The notes beneath the pieces were generated by a model, which was given only the letters and a program-made list of their open reading frames with translations, ran no database searches and was not told the origin of the DNA. Shown in pieces: positions 54,903 through 63,892 of a stretch of 64,000 nt of DNA (the first letter of the stretch is position 1; the number at the start of each line of letters is the position of its first letter). The position numbers were made by a program, and so were the translations under genes. Source of the DNA: Polaribacter sp. BM10 (GTDB taxonomy: Bacteria > Bacteroidota > Bacteroidia > Flavobacteriales > Flavobacteriaceae); assembly GCF_002005425.1 (NCBI RefSeq), contig NZ_CP019704.1, positions 3,190,404 through 3,254,403 on the forward strand. Reading direction: 5' to 3'.

Positions 54903-55937
54903 TTAACTATTATCAAGTAACTTATGATGTAGTTTTATATTTTCAATTTCATAAACTTTTGTAGCAATGCATTCTAATTTATCTGGATTGAAAACGGCTA
55001 AATTATAACCTTCAGCAAATAATGAACTCTGATATTCTACACCATCAAAACCTAATGATTTTATATATTCACAAATATATTGAGTAGGAATGTAATCCAA
55101 TGTTTTATCCTTTTTTCTTATTGGAAGTGATAATTCTTTTTGTAAAGTATAAATAAAAGGTAAATATTCTATGTAACTCTTTATATCCTCTCTTTCAGAC
55201 CAATAAATAGGATCTGTTTCAATATTTCTAAAACTAATAACTTTTAATTCTTTTATTACTGCAAACTCACCAATTGTGACATAATCAAAGATGGTACTTC
55301 TTGTTTCGTATAAAGCAGTTTCTAAAGAGTTTGCTATATATAAATATGATATTCCTTTAGGATTTGCTCTACCAGCTGTAGCTAATTCTGGTTTAGGTGG
55401 ATTACCCATATTATTTTTATCAAAACCTATTTTATCAGAAATTCTTGACCTGTAAAAAGTTTCATCAATATTAATATCTCTAATTAAACTACTTTGTATA
55501 ATCGATTTAAAAATATCAAAATTTAGAGAATTACTGGCAAAATAACGGTTTGCAAATTTAATTTCTTTTTTAAAATCATTCCAAATATTGTGAATCTTTG
55601 TTTCTTCCTGAAGAATATTTGATGATACTTGATTTTCAAATAAATGATTGAAATCTTCGATTTCATCTATGAAAATAGATTTAAAAAGAAACTTATTATC
55701 AACAACTAAATCTGTTGTAAGGTTAAAGTTTTTTTTAATAGAAGCAGAAATATCAAGTTTAGATTTTGTATCAATGTCATAAAGAGAAAATATATTTCTA
55801 AAATAATCTGCTAATTCTTTTGCTAAATAAATTGAAACATTATCGGATTTACAGAAGTCGCATTTACCTTTTTTATTATAAGAATCGATAATACTTTTTA
55901 GGTATATACTATTGAAACAATTTACACAACAATTCAT
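54903..55937 (-). CDS. RES-domain protein with N-terminal zinc ribbon and helical domain
   Basis: 344 aa. Residues 3-29 hold CCVNC and CDFC, a four-Cys zinc ribbon. A helical region (about 35-130) resembles the N-terminal domain sometimes fused to RES. The RES domain (about 160-320) shows the Arg in FYRSR (163-165), the Glu in SLETALYE (about 211) and Ser about 304 in EYQSSLFAEGYNLAVFNP, the three residues that name the domain. RES toxins degrade NAD+. It starts 2 bp after the sce7725-like gene. A conventional Xre antitoxin is not next to it. See findings. Confidence 0.82.
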   Translation of the reverse strand: MNCCVNCFNSIYLKSIIDSYNKKGKCDFCKSDNVSIYLAKELADYFRNIFSLYDIDTKSKLDISASIKKNFNLTTDLVVDNKFLFKSIFIDEIEDFNHLFENQVSSNILQEETKIHNIWNDFKKEIKFANRYFASNSLNFDIFKSIIQSSLIRDINIDETFYRSRISDKIGFDKNNMGNPPKPELATAGRANPKGISYLYIANSLETALYETRSTIFDYVTIGEFAVIKELKVISFRNIETDPIYWSEREDIKSYIEYLPFIYTLQKELSLPIRKKDKTLDYIPTQYICEYIKSLGFDGVEYQSSLFAEGYNLAVFNPDKLECIATKVYEIENIKLHHKLLDNS

Positions 55938-55939
55938 AA

Positions 55940-56878
55940 TTAAATCTTATCTACAATTAATTCGATATGATTCATTATTGATAGTTTTTTTAAAGTACCT
56001 AAACCAGGAAAGTGACCTCGATTATGAAGATCTTTATAAACTTCAACAGCTTTGGTGTTTATATTATTGCTAACACACCAATTAACAAGTTTTTCAAGTG
56101 CTTCTGCGAATTTACCTCCTATATCAGATACATCACCATTTGAGTCAGATACAAAATGTTTTACCATTATTTTACCTGATGCATTAATGTAAGATAAATG
56201 CATTGCAACAGCTCTTGGTAAAAAACCTGAATCTGAATAATTGTCACCAACCGTTAAAAAATCAGAAAAACCGAAAAACCCTTCAGCTTTATAAAAACTG
56301 TATTCTTCAGAAAAAGGACTTTCCCCTACTTCAAGATAATCTGCATTTCTTGGCATATCTCTAAAATAATCATCTAATGAAATTCTGCTATCTTCAGTGA
56401 ATAATCTATAATAACGCCTACTTGTATGACTAAAGTAAATAATATTGTAAATAACGTTTATGTTACTTTGAATTTCAGTAATACTAACTTCTGATATTTC
56501 AGAATTATGAATTAAAGTAACGCCTTTATAATCTAACTCTAAACTATTTACACCTTCAATTAAAGCTGGAATTTGCTCTTCAATTTTTGTGTCTATAATT
56601 ATTGCAACTTGATAATTATTATAATGTTGCAATACCTCTTTTAAAAGACCTATAATTTTATTACCCTCACCAACTAAACCACCCACTTTAGGATTGATAA
56701 TAACACTAAAGTTTACATTTTCAGATGCTAAAGTTTTTAATGCAGATTTTAAGGTAGAAGAACCTTTAATTGGTTCGATTACAGGTGAAATTTTAGTTGA
56801 AAAATTTGGTAGTAAACCACATAATTCTCGTAACGCGATTAATTCAAATTGTTTACCTCTGACATATGGGAAATACAT
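55940..56878 (-). CDS. sce7725-family (Beta-protein-like) protein
   Basis: 312 aa. It begins with YFPYVRGKQFELIALRELCGLLP and has ISPVIEPIKG, VSVIINPKVG-like strand, IIDTKIEE and ISEVSITEIQSN, the layout of the TIM-barrel-like sce7725/Beta family. DYFRDMPRNADYLEVGESPFSEEYSFYKAEGFFGFSDFLTVGD is the diagnostic centre. The start lies 40 bp inside the upstream sce7726 gene, and the stop is 2 bp from the RES gene, so all three are coupled. No activity is known to me. Confidence 0.8.
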   Translation of the reverse strand: MYFPYVRGKQFELIALRELCGLLPNFSTKISPVIEPIKGSSTLKSALKTLASENVNFSVIINPKVGGLVGEGNKIIGLLKEVLQHYNNYQVAIIIDTKIEEQIPALIEGVNSLELDYKGVTLIHNSEISEVSITEIQSNINVIYNIIYFSHTSRRYYRLFTEDSRISLDDYFRDMPRNADYLEVGESPFSEEYSFYKAEGFFGFSDFLTVGDNYSDSGFLPRAVAMHLSYINASGKIMVKHFVSDSNGDVSDIGGKFAEALEKLVNWCVSNNINTKAVEVYKDLHNRGHFPGLGTLKKLSIMNHIELIVDKI

Positions 56879-57741
56879 AGCTTACTTTTTTTATAAAGAA
56901 AATCTTCTAATTCAATGAAATCTTTTTTTGAAAAATTTAAAGTGTAACAGATATGTTTTAATGAATCTGGGACTAAATCATCATTAAATAATTCTGGATT
57001 AGAAATATTTCTAAATTTTAATTCTTTGATAACTAATTTTTGAAACTCTAAAATATCTATTTTTTTTGAAAGTTTAAAACACTCTCTAAAAATTAGTGTG
57101 TTAGGAACAACAGGAATTGCTCCAAAATGTTTTTTCAGTAAACTAATATATTCATCTTTTCTTAAACTCTTGAATAGTGTTTCGTGGGAAAATGAAAAAT
57201 TTTGTTCTGCTTTTTTAATAGTTTTAAGCGCGTTTCTTTTTGTTAATTCAATTAAACCAATTTCTGTGTTATGAAACTTAACTAATAGATTAGGAATGTG
57301 TTTTGAATTTGAAACCACATAGATTTTATCAGCAAATTTTTTATAATCTGCTAATTGTTTATCCAATTTATCTAAACCATCTAATTCAGTTTTTATTTCA
57401 TAAACACGAGCTTCACCATTTAAAATAACAAAGTCTGCTATTGAATTACCAATTTTAAATTCTGATAGTGCTATTGAATTTTTTAAGCTATACTTTTTAA
57501 GAAGTTTTTGATTTAAAAGGATGTTTTTATAAATATATTCATTTTTGTAAGTACCTAAAAGTGATTTGTAAATAGCATTAATGACTTCAAAGTTAGTGGT
57601 AGAATCTGATATTTTAGTGTGTTTGTTAATACGATAAAATGTATCAAAATAATTCTTATCCTTTACTATTTTTTTAAAATTAGCAGGAGATAGAATTTGT
57701 GATAAATTCCTTAAACTTTCTATATTTTTAGCTACTTGCAT
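56839..57741 (-). CDS. sce7726-family protein, PD-(D/E)XK nuclease-like
   Basis: 300 aa. The nuclease-like core is visible as Glu94, Asp103 (NSIADFVIL) and Glu115-Ile-Lys117 (RVYEIKTELDG), followed by LADYKKFADKIYVVSN, the usual layout of PD-(D/E)XK folds. The C-terminal half (ETLFKSLRKDEYISLLKKHFG) is helical. It is the first gene of a three-gene run with sce7725 and RES proteins. A minus-strand TAACTTTG box lies 7 bp before the start, consistent with its own promoter and a very short leader. Confidence 0.82.
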   Translation of the reverse strand: MQVAKNIESLRNLSQILSPANFKKIVKDKNYFDTFYRINKHTKISDSTTNFEVINAIYKSLLGTYKNEYIYKNILLNQKLLKKYSLKNSIALSEFKIGNSIADFVILNGEARVYEIKTELDGLDKLDKQLADYKKFADKIYVVSNSKHIPNLLVKFHNTEIGLIELTKRNALKTIKKAEQNFSFSHETLFKSLRKDEYISLLKKHFGAIPVVPNTLIFRECFKLSKKIDILEFQKLVIKELKFRNISNPELFNDDLVPDSLKHICYTLNFSKKDFIELEDFLYKKSKLCISHMSEVNNLN

Positions 57742-57748
57742 TATTTTA

Positions 57749-57756
57749 CAAAGTTA
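57749..57756 (-). promoter_or_regulatory. Putative -7 element of the sce7726 operon
   Basis: Minus-strand TAACTTTG matches TAnnTTTG and lies 7 bp upstream of the sce7726 ATG, between it and the stop of the ATPase gene. Leader would be very short or absent. Confidence 0.4.
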
Positions 57757-57791
57757 ACAATTTACAAAATTTAAACTAAATGATTTGAAAA

Positions 57792-58454
57792 CTATTTTCG
57801 TTTATCTAAACTTTCTTTATCAAAAGCAATCAAATTAAATAATTCACGCATTCTGGAACGTACACGAATACCATATCTGCTCTCTAATTCTTGTGCATTT
57901 AAGTTTGTAGTGGTGTGTGTTCTAATTTTACGTTTTAAGAACAAATCATAGCGAGACAAGAGAATTTCTCCCATTACATTGCAATCTTTACCAAAATGTC
58001 TTCCTGTGGTTTCTACACCTAAATCATCAAAACAATAAAAGCCATTATTTCCATAATCCTCAATAATTTTAAAACCGCTTTTATTAAAACTGAAAGTGAT
58101 ATTTCTTGCAGGGATTAGACTATGTTGATTTTGATGAGGTACAATAAACGGTAATAATTTCATTAAACTTGTTTTTCCACAACCTACTGGTCCTGACAAT
58201 AAAATACCTTTGTTTGGATCTATCTTTAATTTTCTGCAAGTTTCAAAATCACGAATGAAATAGATACATAGTTTATATAAAACAGTTTCATCTTCTGAAT
58301 ATATTTTGAAATTTTTGCCAAATAATAATTTTCCTTTTGCTTCTAAATAGATTAACATTTTTGGAAAATCGTATTTTATTTGATTTCCATTCTGTACGCC
58401 CAATTGAAATTGCACACTTCCTTCTTGAATGATATGTGGTTGTATTTTAATCAT
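57792..58454 (-). CDS. P-loop ATPase, DnaC/IstB-like replication helper
   Basis: 220 aa. Walker A is GPVGCGKTSLMKLL, Walker B is YCFDDLGVE, and the arginine region SRYGIRVRSRMRELFNLIAFD follows; TTNLNAQELESRYG is the typical sensor of DnaC-type loaders. The start overlaps the upstream wHTH gene by 4 bp (ATGA type). In Bacteroidota mobile elements such a pair is regularly found near excisionase genes and is thought to serve replication of the element. This is inference from context. Confidence 0.82.
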   Translation of the reverse strand: MIKIQPHIIQEGSVQFQLGVQNGNQIKYDFPKMLIYLEAKGKLLFGKNFKIYSEDETVLYKLCIYFIRDFETCRKLKIDPNKGILLSGPVGCGKTSLMKLLPFIVPHQNQHSLIPARNITFSFNKSGFKIIEDYGNNGFYCFDDLGVETTGRHFGKDCNVMGEILLSRYDLFLKRKIRTHTTTNLNAQELESRYGIRVRSRMRELFNLIAFDKESLDKRK

Positions 58455-59137
58455 AAAGGTTCGTTGTAATTTTTATTTTTACTGGTCTTTAGGTTGTCTT
58501 GATTTTGGCTAACTGATTTTTGCGTTTCTTTATTTTTTATTTCTTCGGATTTTATCATCCAATTTTTAGCTGTTGCTTGCCAATTGACAATTATTGTTTT
58601 GCCACCAACTTTCCAACCAATACCTTGGTAATGATTAAAGAATTTTTGAGCTTCAATTATTGGCCATTTTTCTTTTCTAAAAAAATCAATTACTTCTTTT
58701 TCGTTTTTTGGCTGGTCAAGTTTATTAATGTTTTTATTGTTTCTATTAGTTTGTATATGTTTATTAATAGATACCAGTGCTTGTCCACTGCTTGTTTCAT
58801 TTTTGGGACGGTTGTGTACTTCTACTTGTCCAGAGGTTGTCTCGAATTTGAGCATCTTGATTTTGCTGCCTTTAAATGGATTGTGGGATGGGTAATAAAT
58901 TAGATATGTATAATTACATAATTCTTTCATACATCTATGATATGTTGATTTTGAACCTATTTTTGAATACTTCATCACTTCTTCTCGATTGATAAAAAAG
59001 ACCTCCTCAAAACGGTTGATATTCCATAATTGGAATAATGCCATATATAAACTTATATGTGTTGGATTTAAACGATTGTCTTTAGAGAATTGAATGAATA
59101 CACCTTTTAAGTGTTTTATGTAGTTTACGTTTTGCAT
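58451..59137 (-). CDS. Replication-initiator-like winged-helix protein
   Basis: 228 aa. The first 110 residues form a wHTH (FSKDNRLNPTHISLYMALFQLWNINRF, INREEVMKYSKIGSKSTYHRCMKELCNYTYLIYYPSHNPFKGS), followed by a low-complexity Asn/Lys linker and a C-terminal DnaD-like helical part (KEVIDFFRKEKWPIIEAQKFFNHYQGIGWKVGGKTI, NWQATAKNWM). The arrangement is usual for element-encoded replication initiators working with the DnaC-like ATPase, whose gene overlaps it. No closer name can be given. Confidence 0.7.
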   Translation of the reverse strand: MQNVNYIKHLKGVFIQFSKDNRLNPTHISLYMALFQLWNINRFEEVFFINREEVMKYSKIGSKSTYHRCMKELCNYTYLIYYPSHNPFKGSKIKMLKFETTSGQVEVHNRPKNETSSGQALVSINKHIQTNRNNKNINKLDQPKNEKEVIDFFRKEKWPIIEAQKFFNHYQGIGWKVGGKTIIVNWQATAKNWMIKSEEIKNKETQKSVSQNQDNLKTSKNKNYNEPL

Positions 59138-59527
59138 TTCTACTATTTTCTGTTTTTTTACTTCTTACTTTTTTGCATTGATCAAAAAAGTAACAAAAAA
59201 ATCTAGTCTTGCATCTTCGGCGGTCAAATCAATTTTCAATAGCTAAAAGAAAAGAACTCCACTTCCTTTTAGTCAGTGTCAAACAGCTTTTCTTTTTACA
59301 CTTTTTTCAAATGATTGACACTCGCCTGCCAGATGCTATGACAAATGAGATGTTTACTAGCATAAAAGCATTTCCATAAATCTTAATACATTGTATTTTA
59401 ACTGTATTTCAAATATTTTCAGTTGTTTTATGTAATTTACTTTTTGCATAGCTTAAACTTCTCGATACAATTTTACTGACGCATTCCGCTATGCGCAATA
59501 GGACATTAAAACCACTCGAAGTGACAA
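59138..59527. other. 390-bp non-coding stretch upstream of the replication genes
   Basis: No gene is apparent. It has an inverted repeat AGTGTCAA (59275-59282) / TTGACACT (59315-59322) with a 32-bp spacer, and no clear terminator. It separates the excisionase-like gene from the wHTH/ATPase pair and may hold an origin or promoter; this is not shown. Confidence 0.5.
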
Positions 59528-59806
59528 TTAAAACTTGTTATGGATTCGGTTTTCTTCTAATACTTTTTGAATTTCTTCATAATCGTAATAGATAACTCCA
59601 CCAACTTTAGAGTAGGGGAGTGTGCCATTAATTCTTAAGTTTTGTAATGTTCCTGGAGAAATGCTTAATAAATCTCTGACCTCTGGAGATTTTAACCATT
59701 TTTTAGGTGCAAAACCTGATTGATGGTTAATCATTGCTTTGATGTTTTCTAATAATTCGTGTTTGAATTCTTGTAAATCTTCTGTAGTAATAATAGTTGC
59801 TGCCAT
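59528..59806 (-). CDS. Excisionase-like HTH_17 protein
   Basis: 92 aa. The N-terminal helix (TTEDLQEFKHELLENIKAMI) is followed by a MerR-like HTH_17 domain: KKWLKSPEVRDLLSISPGTLQNLRINGTLPYSKVGGVIYYDYEEIQKVLEENR. This is the standard small HTH protein of Bacteroidota integrative elements, named excisionase-like for its fold. It probably acts as recombination directionality factor or regulator. Its neighbours (replication pair, RteC) fit. No integrase is adjacent. Confidence 0.82.
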   Translation of the reverse strand: MAATIITTEDLQEFKHELLENIKAMINHQSGFAPKKWLKSPEVRDLLSISPGTLQNLRINGTLPYSKVGGVIYYDYEEIQKVLEENRIHNKF

Positions 59807-59973
59807 TTTCTAACAATTTTTGTAAAGAAGCTGTTGAATGCCCCCACATTCAAACAGCTTCTTTGGGTTAATTTAGTTCACGAGTTTTCTGTTACTATAC
59901 ATATGTGTTCGTGAACCTACGATTTGACTTTCGTTTGGCAAATATGATATGATTTATTGAAGTTTATACACAG

Positions 59974-60121
59974 GTAAAACCCAACTTGGGTGATTTTACG
60001 TACTCATTTTTAATAGGTTATATTCCTTTTAATTGTTATTGTGATTATTTATAAGAGCAACAAAAAAGTGCAAATTATATGAAAAATAATTTGCACTTAG
60101 AAACACCCAACTTGGGTGTTT
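59974..60121. repeat. Repeated inverted repeat ACCCAACTTGGGTG
   Basis: ACCCAACTTGGGTG occurs at 59979-59992, flanked by GTAAAA and TTTTAC, and at 60103-60116 within a 21-bp palindrome (60101-60121, AAACACCCAA-C-TTGGGTGTTT). The two copies are 124 bp apart in the non-coding gap between the RteC and excisionase-like genes. Confidence 0.65.
60066..60098 (-). terminator. Hairpin terminator downstream of rteC
   Basis: A 12-bp perfect stem (AAGTGCAAATTA at 60066-60077, TAATTTGCACTT at 60087-60098) with a T-run on the minus strand. The palindrome touching the rteC stop may add to it. Confidence 0.65.
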
Positions 60122-60971
60122 ATTCATCTGAATCTAACATCTTATTTTCTAGAGAATTTTTTAGTTTATCTATGAATTTAGTCTGATTCATTTTACGTGA
60201 ACGGATTTCTAAAAATGTTCTGTAATAATCACCAAGGTCAATGTTAAACATTTGTTCGCAAGCTGATGCCATTTCTTTAATATCTGCTGTTCCGCTATTT
60301 ACAGCACCAGAACTATGAAGCGCGTAAATTAATTCTATTAAATCGGTTTTATTGCCTGTCCAAAAAAGTTTTGACTGTTTTTTAAACGCATTGATATTAG
60401 TTTCCATACTATTATTGTTTTCAAGTTTATCTATTTCTCTTTTTAGATAAATAATTAACATATCGTATGCCATAATAGTAGCCACTGTTGTATCGTGACT
60501 TGTAGAAAATTTATCGTCCGTAAAAAACGATAATGAATCTGGAAATAGCCTTATATCTGCTTTACCTCTCATAAAATATTCTTCATCTAAAAAAGTAGCA
60601 CCTCTTCTGAAATAATGATAAAATTCTAGGTTATCATTAAAATAGTTTTGAAGCCTATCTATGTGATTATTGAAGTATTTTACTTGAGATTTATTACTAC
60701 TTCTAGGTCTTTTACTTTCTATACTGAATAATTTGACATAATATATTAATTTACTAAAAACATAAGGCTTCATATTTTTGAAAAAAAGTATTTCTTCATT
60801 TTTTGGAATTAATTTTTTCCTTAAAAAAAGTATTTTTATTTGTTTTAATGCTCTTTTTGTTACTCTAATACTTTCTTCTGCTTTTTCTAATACGCCTTCT
60901 GTTTCTTTCTCTAAAAAATCTAAATTATAGTCTAATTCTTTTTCAATTTTTTTCAATCTGTAAAAAATCAT
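60120..60971 (-). CDS. rteC: RteC-domain protein, conjugative-element regulator
   Basis: 283 aa. The N-terminus is coiled coil (LKKIEKELDYNLDFLEKETEGVLEKAEESIRVTKRAL). The C-terminal part WTGNKTDLIELIYALHSSGAVNSGTADIKEMASACEQMFNIDLGDYYRTFLEIRSRKMNQTKFIDKL is the diagnostic RteC signature. In CTnDOT, RteC activates excision genes after tetracycline induction. Here no tetracycline genes are seen, so the trigger is unknown. This is the strongest single marker that the right part of the window belongs to an integrative conjugative element. Confidence 0.88.
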   Translation of the reverse strand: MIFYRLKKIEKELDYNLDFLEKETEGVLEKAEESIRVTKRALKQIKILFLRKKLIPKNEEILFFKNMKPYVFSKLIYYVKLFSIESKRPRSSNKSQVKYFNNHIDRLQNYFNDNLEFYHYFRRGATFLDEEYFMRGKADIRLFPDSLSFFTDDKFSTSHDTTVATIMAYDMLIIYLKREIDKLENNNSMETNINAFKKQSKLFWTGNKTDLIELIYALHSSGAVNSGTADIKEMASACEQMFNIDLGDYYRTFLEIRSRKMNQTKFIDKLKNSLENKMLDSDE

Positions 60972-61060
60972 ACCAATATCTTAATTAATATGACTTTAGT
61001 TATAACTTTATTTATTTCACATATTTATATTTCATTAATATTTATCTTATTTAGTTATTT

Positions 61061-63019
61061 TTAATTCACTCTCCATTTCATTTTCTGTAATCTAACAGCA
61101 TTTAGAATAGCCAACAAAGCAACACCCACATCAGCAAAAACAGCTTCCCACATTGTAGCCAAACCACCTGCTCCTAAAATTAGCACAATCACTTTTACAC
61201 CAAATGCTAATCCAATATTTTGCCATACAATCTTTCTTGTTGAGCGACCAATTTGAATCGCTTTTATTACTTTTGATGGCTGATCTGTTTGAATAATAAC
61301 ATCAGCAGTTTCAATGGCAACATCGCTACCTAAACCACCCATAGCAATACCAACATCACTTGCTGCTAAAACAGGTGCATCATTAATACCATCACCAATA
61401 AAAGCAATCTTATTTTCTGAATTTTGTTTTAACTTTTCTACTTCATTTAATTTATCTTCAGGTAATAAACCGCCTTTGGCTTCTTCAATATTTAATTCTG
61501 ATGCTACTTTTTGAGTAATAGAATCCTTATCCCCAGAAAGCATCATTATCTTTTTAAAGCCTACTTTATGTAATGCTGTAATTGTTTCTTTTGCATCTTC
61601 TTTCAATTCATCTGCAATAACAACATAGCCTGCAAAAGCGTTATCAATAGCCACTAAAACTATAGATTCTACAATAGTGTCAATTTCTTTGGAAACTTCG
61701 ATATTATTTGCTGTCATTAAGGTTTTATTACCAACTAAAACAGGTTTGCCATTTACGTTTCCTTTTAATCCTTTACCTGCAATTTCGGATACTTCTGAAG
61801 CTTGAAAATCTTTACCATCTGCTTTATACTCTAAAATAGCTTTTGCTATAGGATGTGTAGATTGTTCCTCCATAGCCATTAAGTATTTCATAAATTCCTT
61901 TTCCTCCCAGTTAATGGCTTTAATATCTTTAATTTTAAAAACTCCTTTTGTTACGGTTCCAGTTTTATCCATTACCAAAATATTTATCTTGGTCATTGCG
62001 TCTAAAAAAGAAGCACCTTTAAATAAAATACCATTTTTTGAAGCTGCACCTAAACCACCAAAATATCCTAAAGGAATAGAAATTACCAAAGCACAAGGAC
62101 AGGATATTACTAAAAATATTAATGCACGATATAGCCAATCTCTAAACACATAATCATCTACAAAAAAATAAGGTAGAAATGTAACAGCTATTGCTAAAAA
62201 CACAACAATTGGTGTATATACTCTCGCAAATTTTCTAATAAACAATTCGGTTTTAGACTTACGAGCTGTTGCATTTTGAACCATATCCAAAATTCTGGCA
62301 ATAGAACTGTCTTTAAATTCTTTAGTAGTTTCAATTTCGATAACACCATCCATATTAATACTACCTGCAAATACCTTTTCTCCTTTTGTAATCGTATTAG
62401 GTTTGCTTTCACCAGTTAATGCAGCTGTATTAAATGAGCCTTTTTCGGATAATAAAATTCCATCTAAAGGAATTTTCTCACCAACACGAACTTTCACTTT
62501 TTCTCCAATTTCTACAGTTTCAGGATTTACCGATTTATAATCATTATTTCGATACACTAACGCTTCATTTGGGCGAACATCAAGTAGCGCTTTAATATTA
62601 CTTTTTGCTCGATTAACTGCTGCACTTTGAAACAATTCTCCAACTGCATAGAACAGCATTACTGCAACTCCTTCAGGATATTCTCCAATTACAAATGCAC
62701 CTATGGTTGCAATAGACATTAGAAAAAACTCTGTAAAAACATCGCCTTTTGTAATACTTTTCCAACCTTCTTTTACTACAGGAAAACCTACTGGAATATA
62801 AGCAACACCATACCAGACAATGCGAGTCCAATCTTTAAAAAATTCAACATCAAAATAATCTAATACAATACCAATAATTAGCATTATAAAACTTATAATT
62901 GCTGGTACATAAGCTTTATAATTATTAGATTGACCACTATGATTATGACCATGATCGTGACTGTGTCCTTTTTCAGAGGTTGTTTTAATATCTCTTAAAT
63001 TCAGTTTCTTTTTTTTCAT
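61061..63019 (-). CDS. Heavy-metal-translocating P1B-type ATPase
   Basis: 652 aa from the ATG at 63019, preferred over an upstream start that overlaps the neighbouring gene. No HMA domain precedes the membrane part; instead a His-rich stretch GHSHDHGHNHSGQ lies near residue 20. The ion channel motif CPC is at about 307-309 (SCPCALV), the phosphorylation site is DKTGTVTKG, and TGES and GDGINDAPVLA are complete. The CPC motif and His-rich N-terminus suggest Zn/Cd/Pb-type or related export. It lies 13 bp after the GDCCVxC gene in a metal-resistance cargo block. Confidence 0.93.
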   Translation of the reverse strand: MKKKKLNLRDIKTTSEKGHSHDHGHNHSGQSNNYKAYVPAIISFIMLIIGIVLDYFDVEFFKDWTRIVWYGVAYIPVGFPVVKEGWKSITKGDVFTEFFLMSIATIGAFVIGEYPEGVAVMLFYAVGELFQSAAVNRAKSNIKALLDVRPNEALVYRNNDYKSVNPETVEIGEKVKVRVGEKIPLDGILLSEKGSFNTAALTGESKPNTITKGEKVFAGSINMDGVIEIETTKEFKDSSIARILDMVQNATARKSKTELFIRKFARVYTPIVVFLAIAVTFLPYFFVDDYVFRDWLYRALIFLVISCPCALVISIPLGYFGGLGAASKNGILFKGASFLDAMTKINILVMDKTGTVTKGVFKIKDIKAINWEEKEFMKYLMAMEEQSTHPIAKAILEYKADGKDFQASEVSEIAGKGLKGNVNGKPVLVGNKTLMTANNIEVSKEIDTIVESIVLVAIDNAFAGYVVIADELKEDAKETITALHKVGFKKIMMLSGDKDSITQKVASELNIEEAKGGLLPEDKLNEVEKLKQNSENKIAFIGDGINDAPVLAASDVGIAMGGLGSDVAIETADVIIQTDQPSKVIKAIQIGRSTRKIVWQNIGLAFGVKVIVLILGAGGLATMWEAVFADVGVALLAILNAVRLQKMKWRVN

Positions 63020-63032
63020 CTTTTCTTCGGTC

Positions 63033-63239
63033 TTAACAACTACTTTTGTTTTGTTGAATTGGCGGACACGGAACTGTACCGTATGAACAATACACACAAC
63101 AATCTCCTTTTTTAGGTTTCAGAACTTTTTTACAATTCACACATTCGTAGAAAAACTGACAAGCATTTGTTGGCATATCTTCTACTTTTTTATGTCCGCA
63201 TTCTGGACAAGTAATTTCTGATTTTAGTGTGGTTTCCAT
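63033..63239 (-). CDS. GDCCVxC-domain small Cys-rich protein
   Basis: 68 aa. It shows SEITCPECGHKKVEDMP at the N-terminus (CxxC ribbon), FYECVNCKKVLKPKKGDCCVYCSYGTVPCPPIQ at the C-terminus. The GDCCVxCxxGTxxCPP signature names a small family that accompanies mercury and heavy-metal genes and in some bacteria contains selenocysteine. Here all positions are Cys. It lies between MerTP and the CPx-ATPase (5 and 13 bp gaps). Likely a metal-binding protein; the mechanism is unknown. Confidence 0.85.
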   Translation of the reverse strand: METTLKSEITCPECGHKKVEDMPTNACQFFYECVNCKKVLKPKKGDCCVYCSYGTVPCPPIQQNKSSC

Positions 63240-63244
63240 TAGTT

Positions 63245-63832
63245 TTATTTTTTGTCGGTTACTTTATAACCTGTTGAGTTAATTACTTTCTCGATTTCCG
63301 TTTCATTCGTTTTGGTTTTGTCAAACTCAATGATTGCGTTACCATTTTCGTAGGATGCTTTTGAGATAACTATTCCGTTGAGTTTATTTATTTCGTGGTT
63401 TACGTGTTCTTCACAACTCACACAGGTCATTCCACTGATTTTAAATTCTTTCGTTTTAATGTCTGATTTGTCAACTACGACTATTTGCTTTTCTGTGTTT
63501 GGATAAAAAATTCCTGAATAGTATGGGAAAGCCAACATCACTATTGCAAATACAGTTACAATTCCTAAAAAAGTTTTTGACTGCATAAATTTTGGTTTTT
63601 CATCCGTCTCGCATTCACAATCAATTTCCTTTTGAGGTTTTAATTTTTGATACCAAGCAAAACCAAGAACTAAAATTGTTAGCCCAATTAAATAGGGTCT
63701 AAATGGTTCTATCCAAGAAAATGTTGAAGCAATTCCGCTTGTTCCTGCAATTAAAGCCAGAACAGGTGTTATGCAACATAAAGATGCTGTAATTGCAGTA
63801 AGTAAACCTACACCGAATAATTTGTTTTTCAT
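63245..63832 (-). CDS. MerTP-type mercuric transport protein (MerT-MerP fusion)
   Basis: 195 aa from the ATG at 63832; an upstream start would add eight residues. MerT part: first helix with the paired Cys of ASLCCITPVLALIAGTSG, further helices at about 45-60 and 90-107. C-terminal MerP-like HMA domain with GMTCVSCEEHVNHEI and GNAIIEFD. It moves Hg(II) or another thiophilic metal across the inner membrane. No mercuric reductase is in the window, so mercury detoxification is not proven; with the CPx-ATPase it may instead handle another metal. Confidence 0.88.
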   Translation of the reverse strand: MKNKLFGVGLLTAITASLCCITPVLALIAGTSGIASTFSWIEPFRPYLIGLTILVLGFAWYQKLKPQKEIDCECETDEKPKFMQSKTFLGIVTVFAIVMLAFPYYSGIFYPNTEKQIVVVDKSDIKTKEFKISGMTCVSCEEHVNHEINKLNGIVISKASYENGNAIIEFDKTKTNETEIEKVINSTGYKVTDKK

Positions 63833-63892
63833 TTTATTCTTATAAAAGCACAACAAAGGTGCAGTAAAATTCAGTGCAATGGAAGTGCATTT

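Noticed and set aside
58520..58903. A 127-aa hydrophobic plus-strand frame
   Set aside because: It lies wholly opposite the well-supported wHTH replication-type gene and its Phe/Ile richness is what AT-rich antisense frames give.
62194..62412. A 72-aa minus-strand frame with helical look
   Set aside because: It is an alternative frame inside the P-type ATPase gene.
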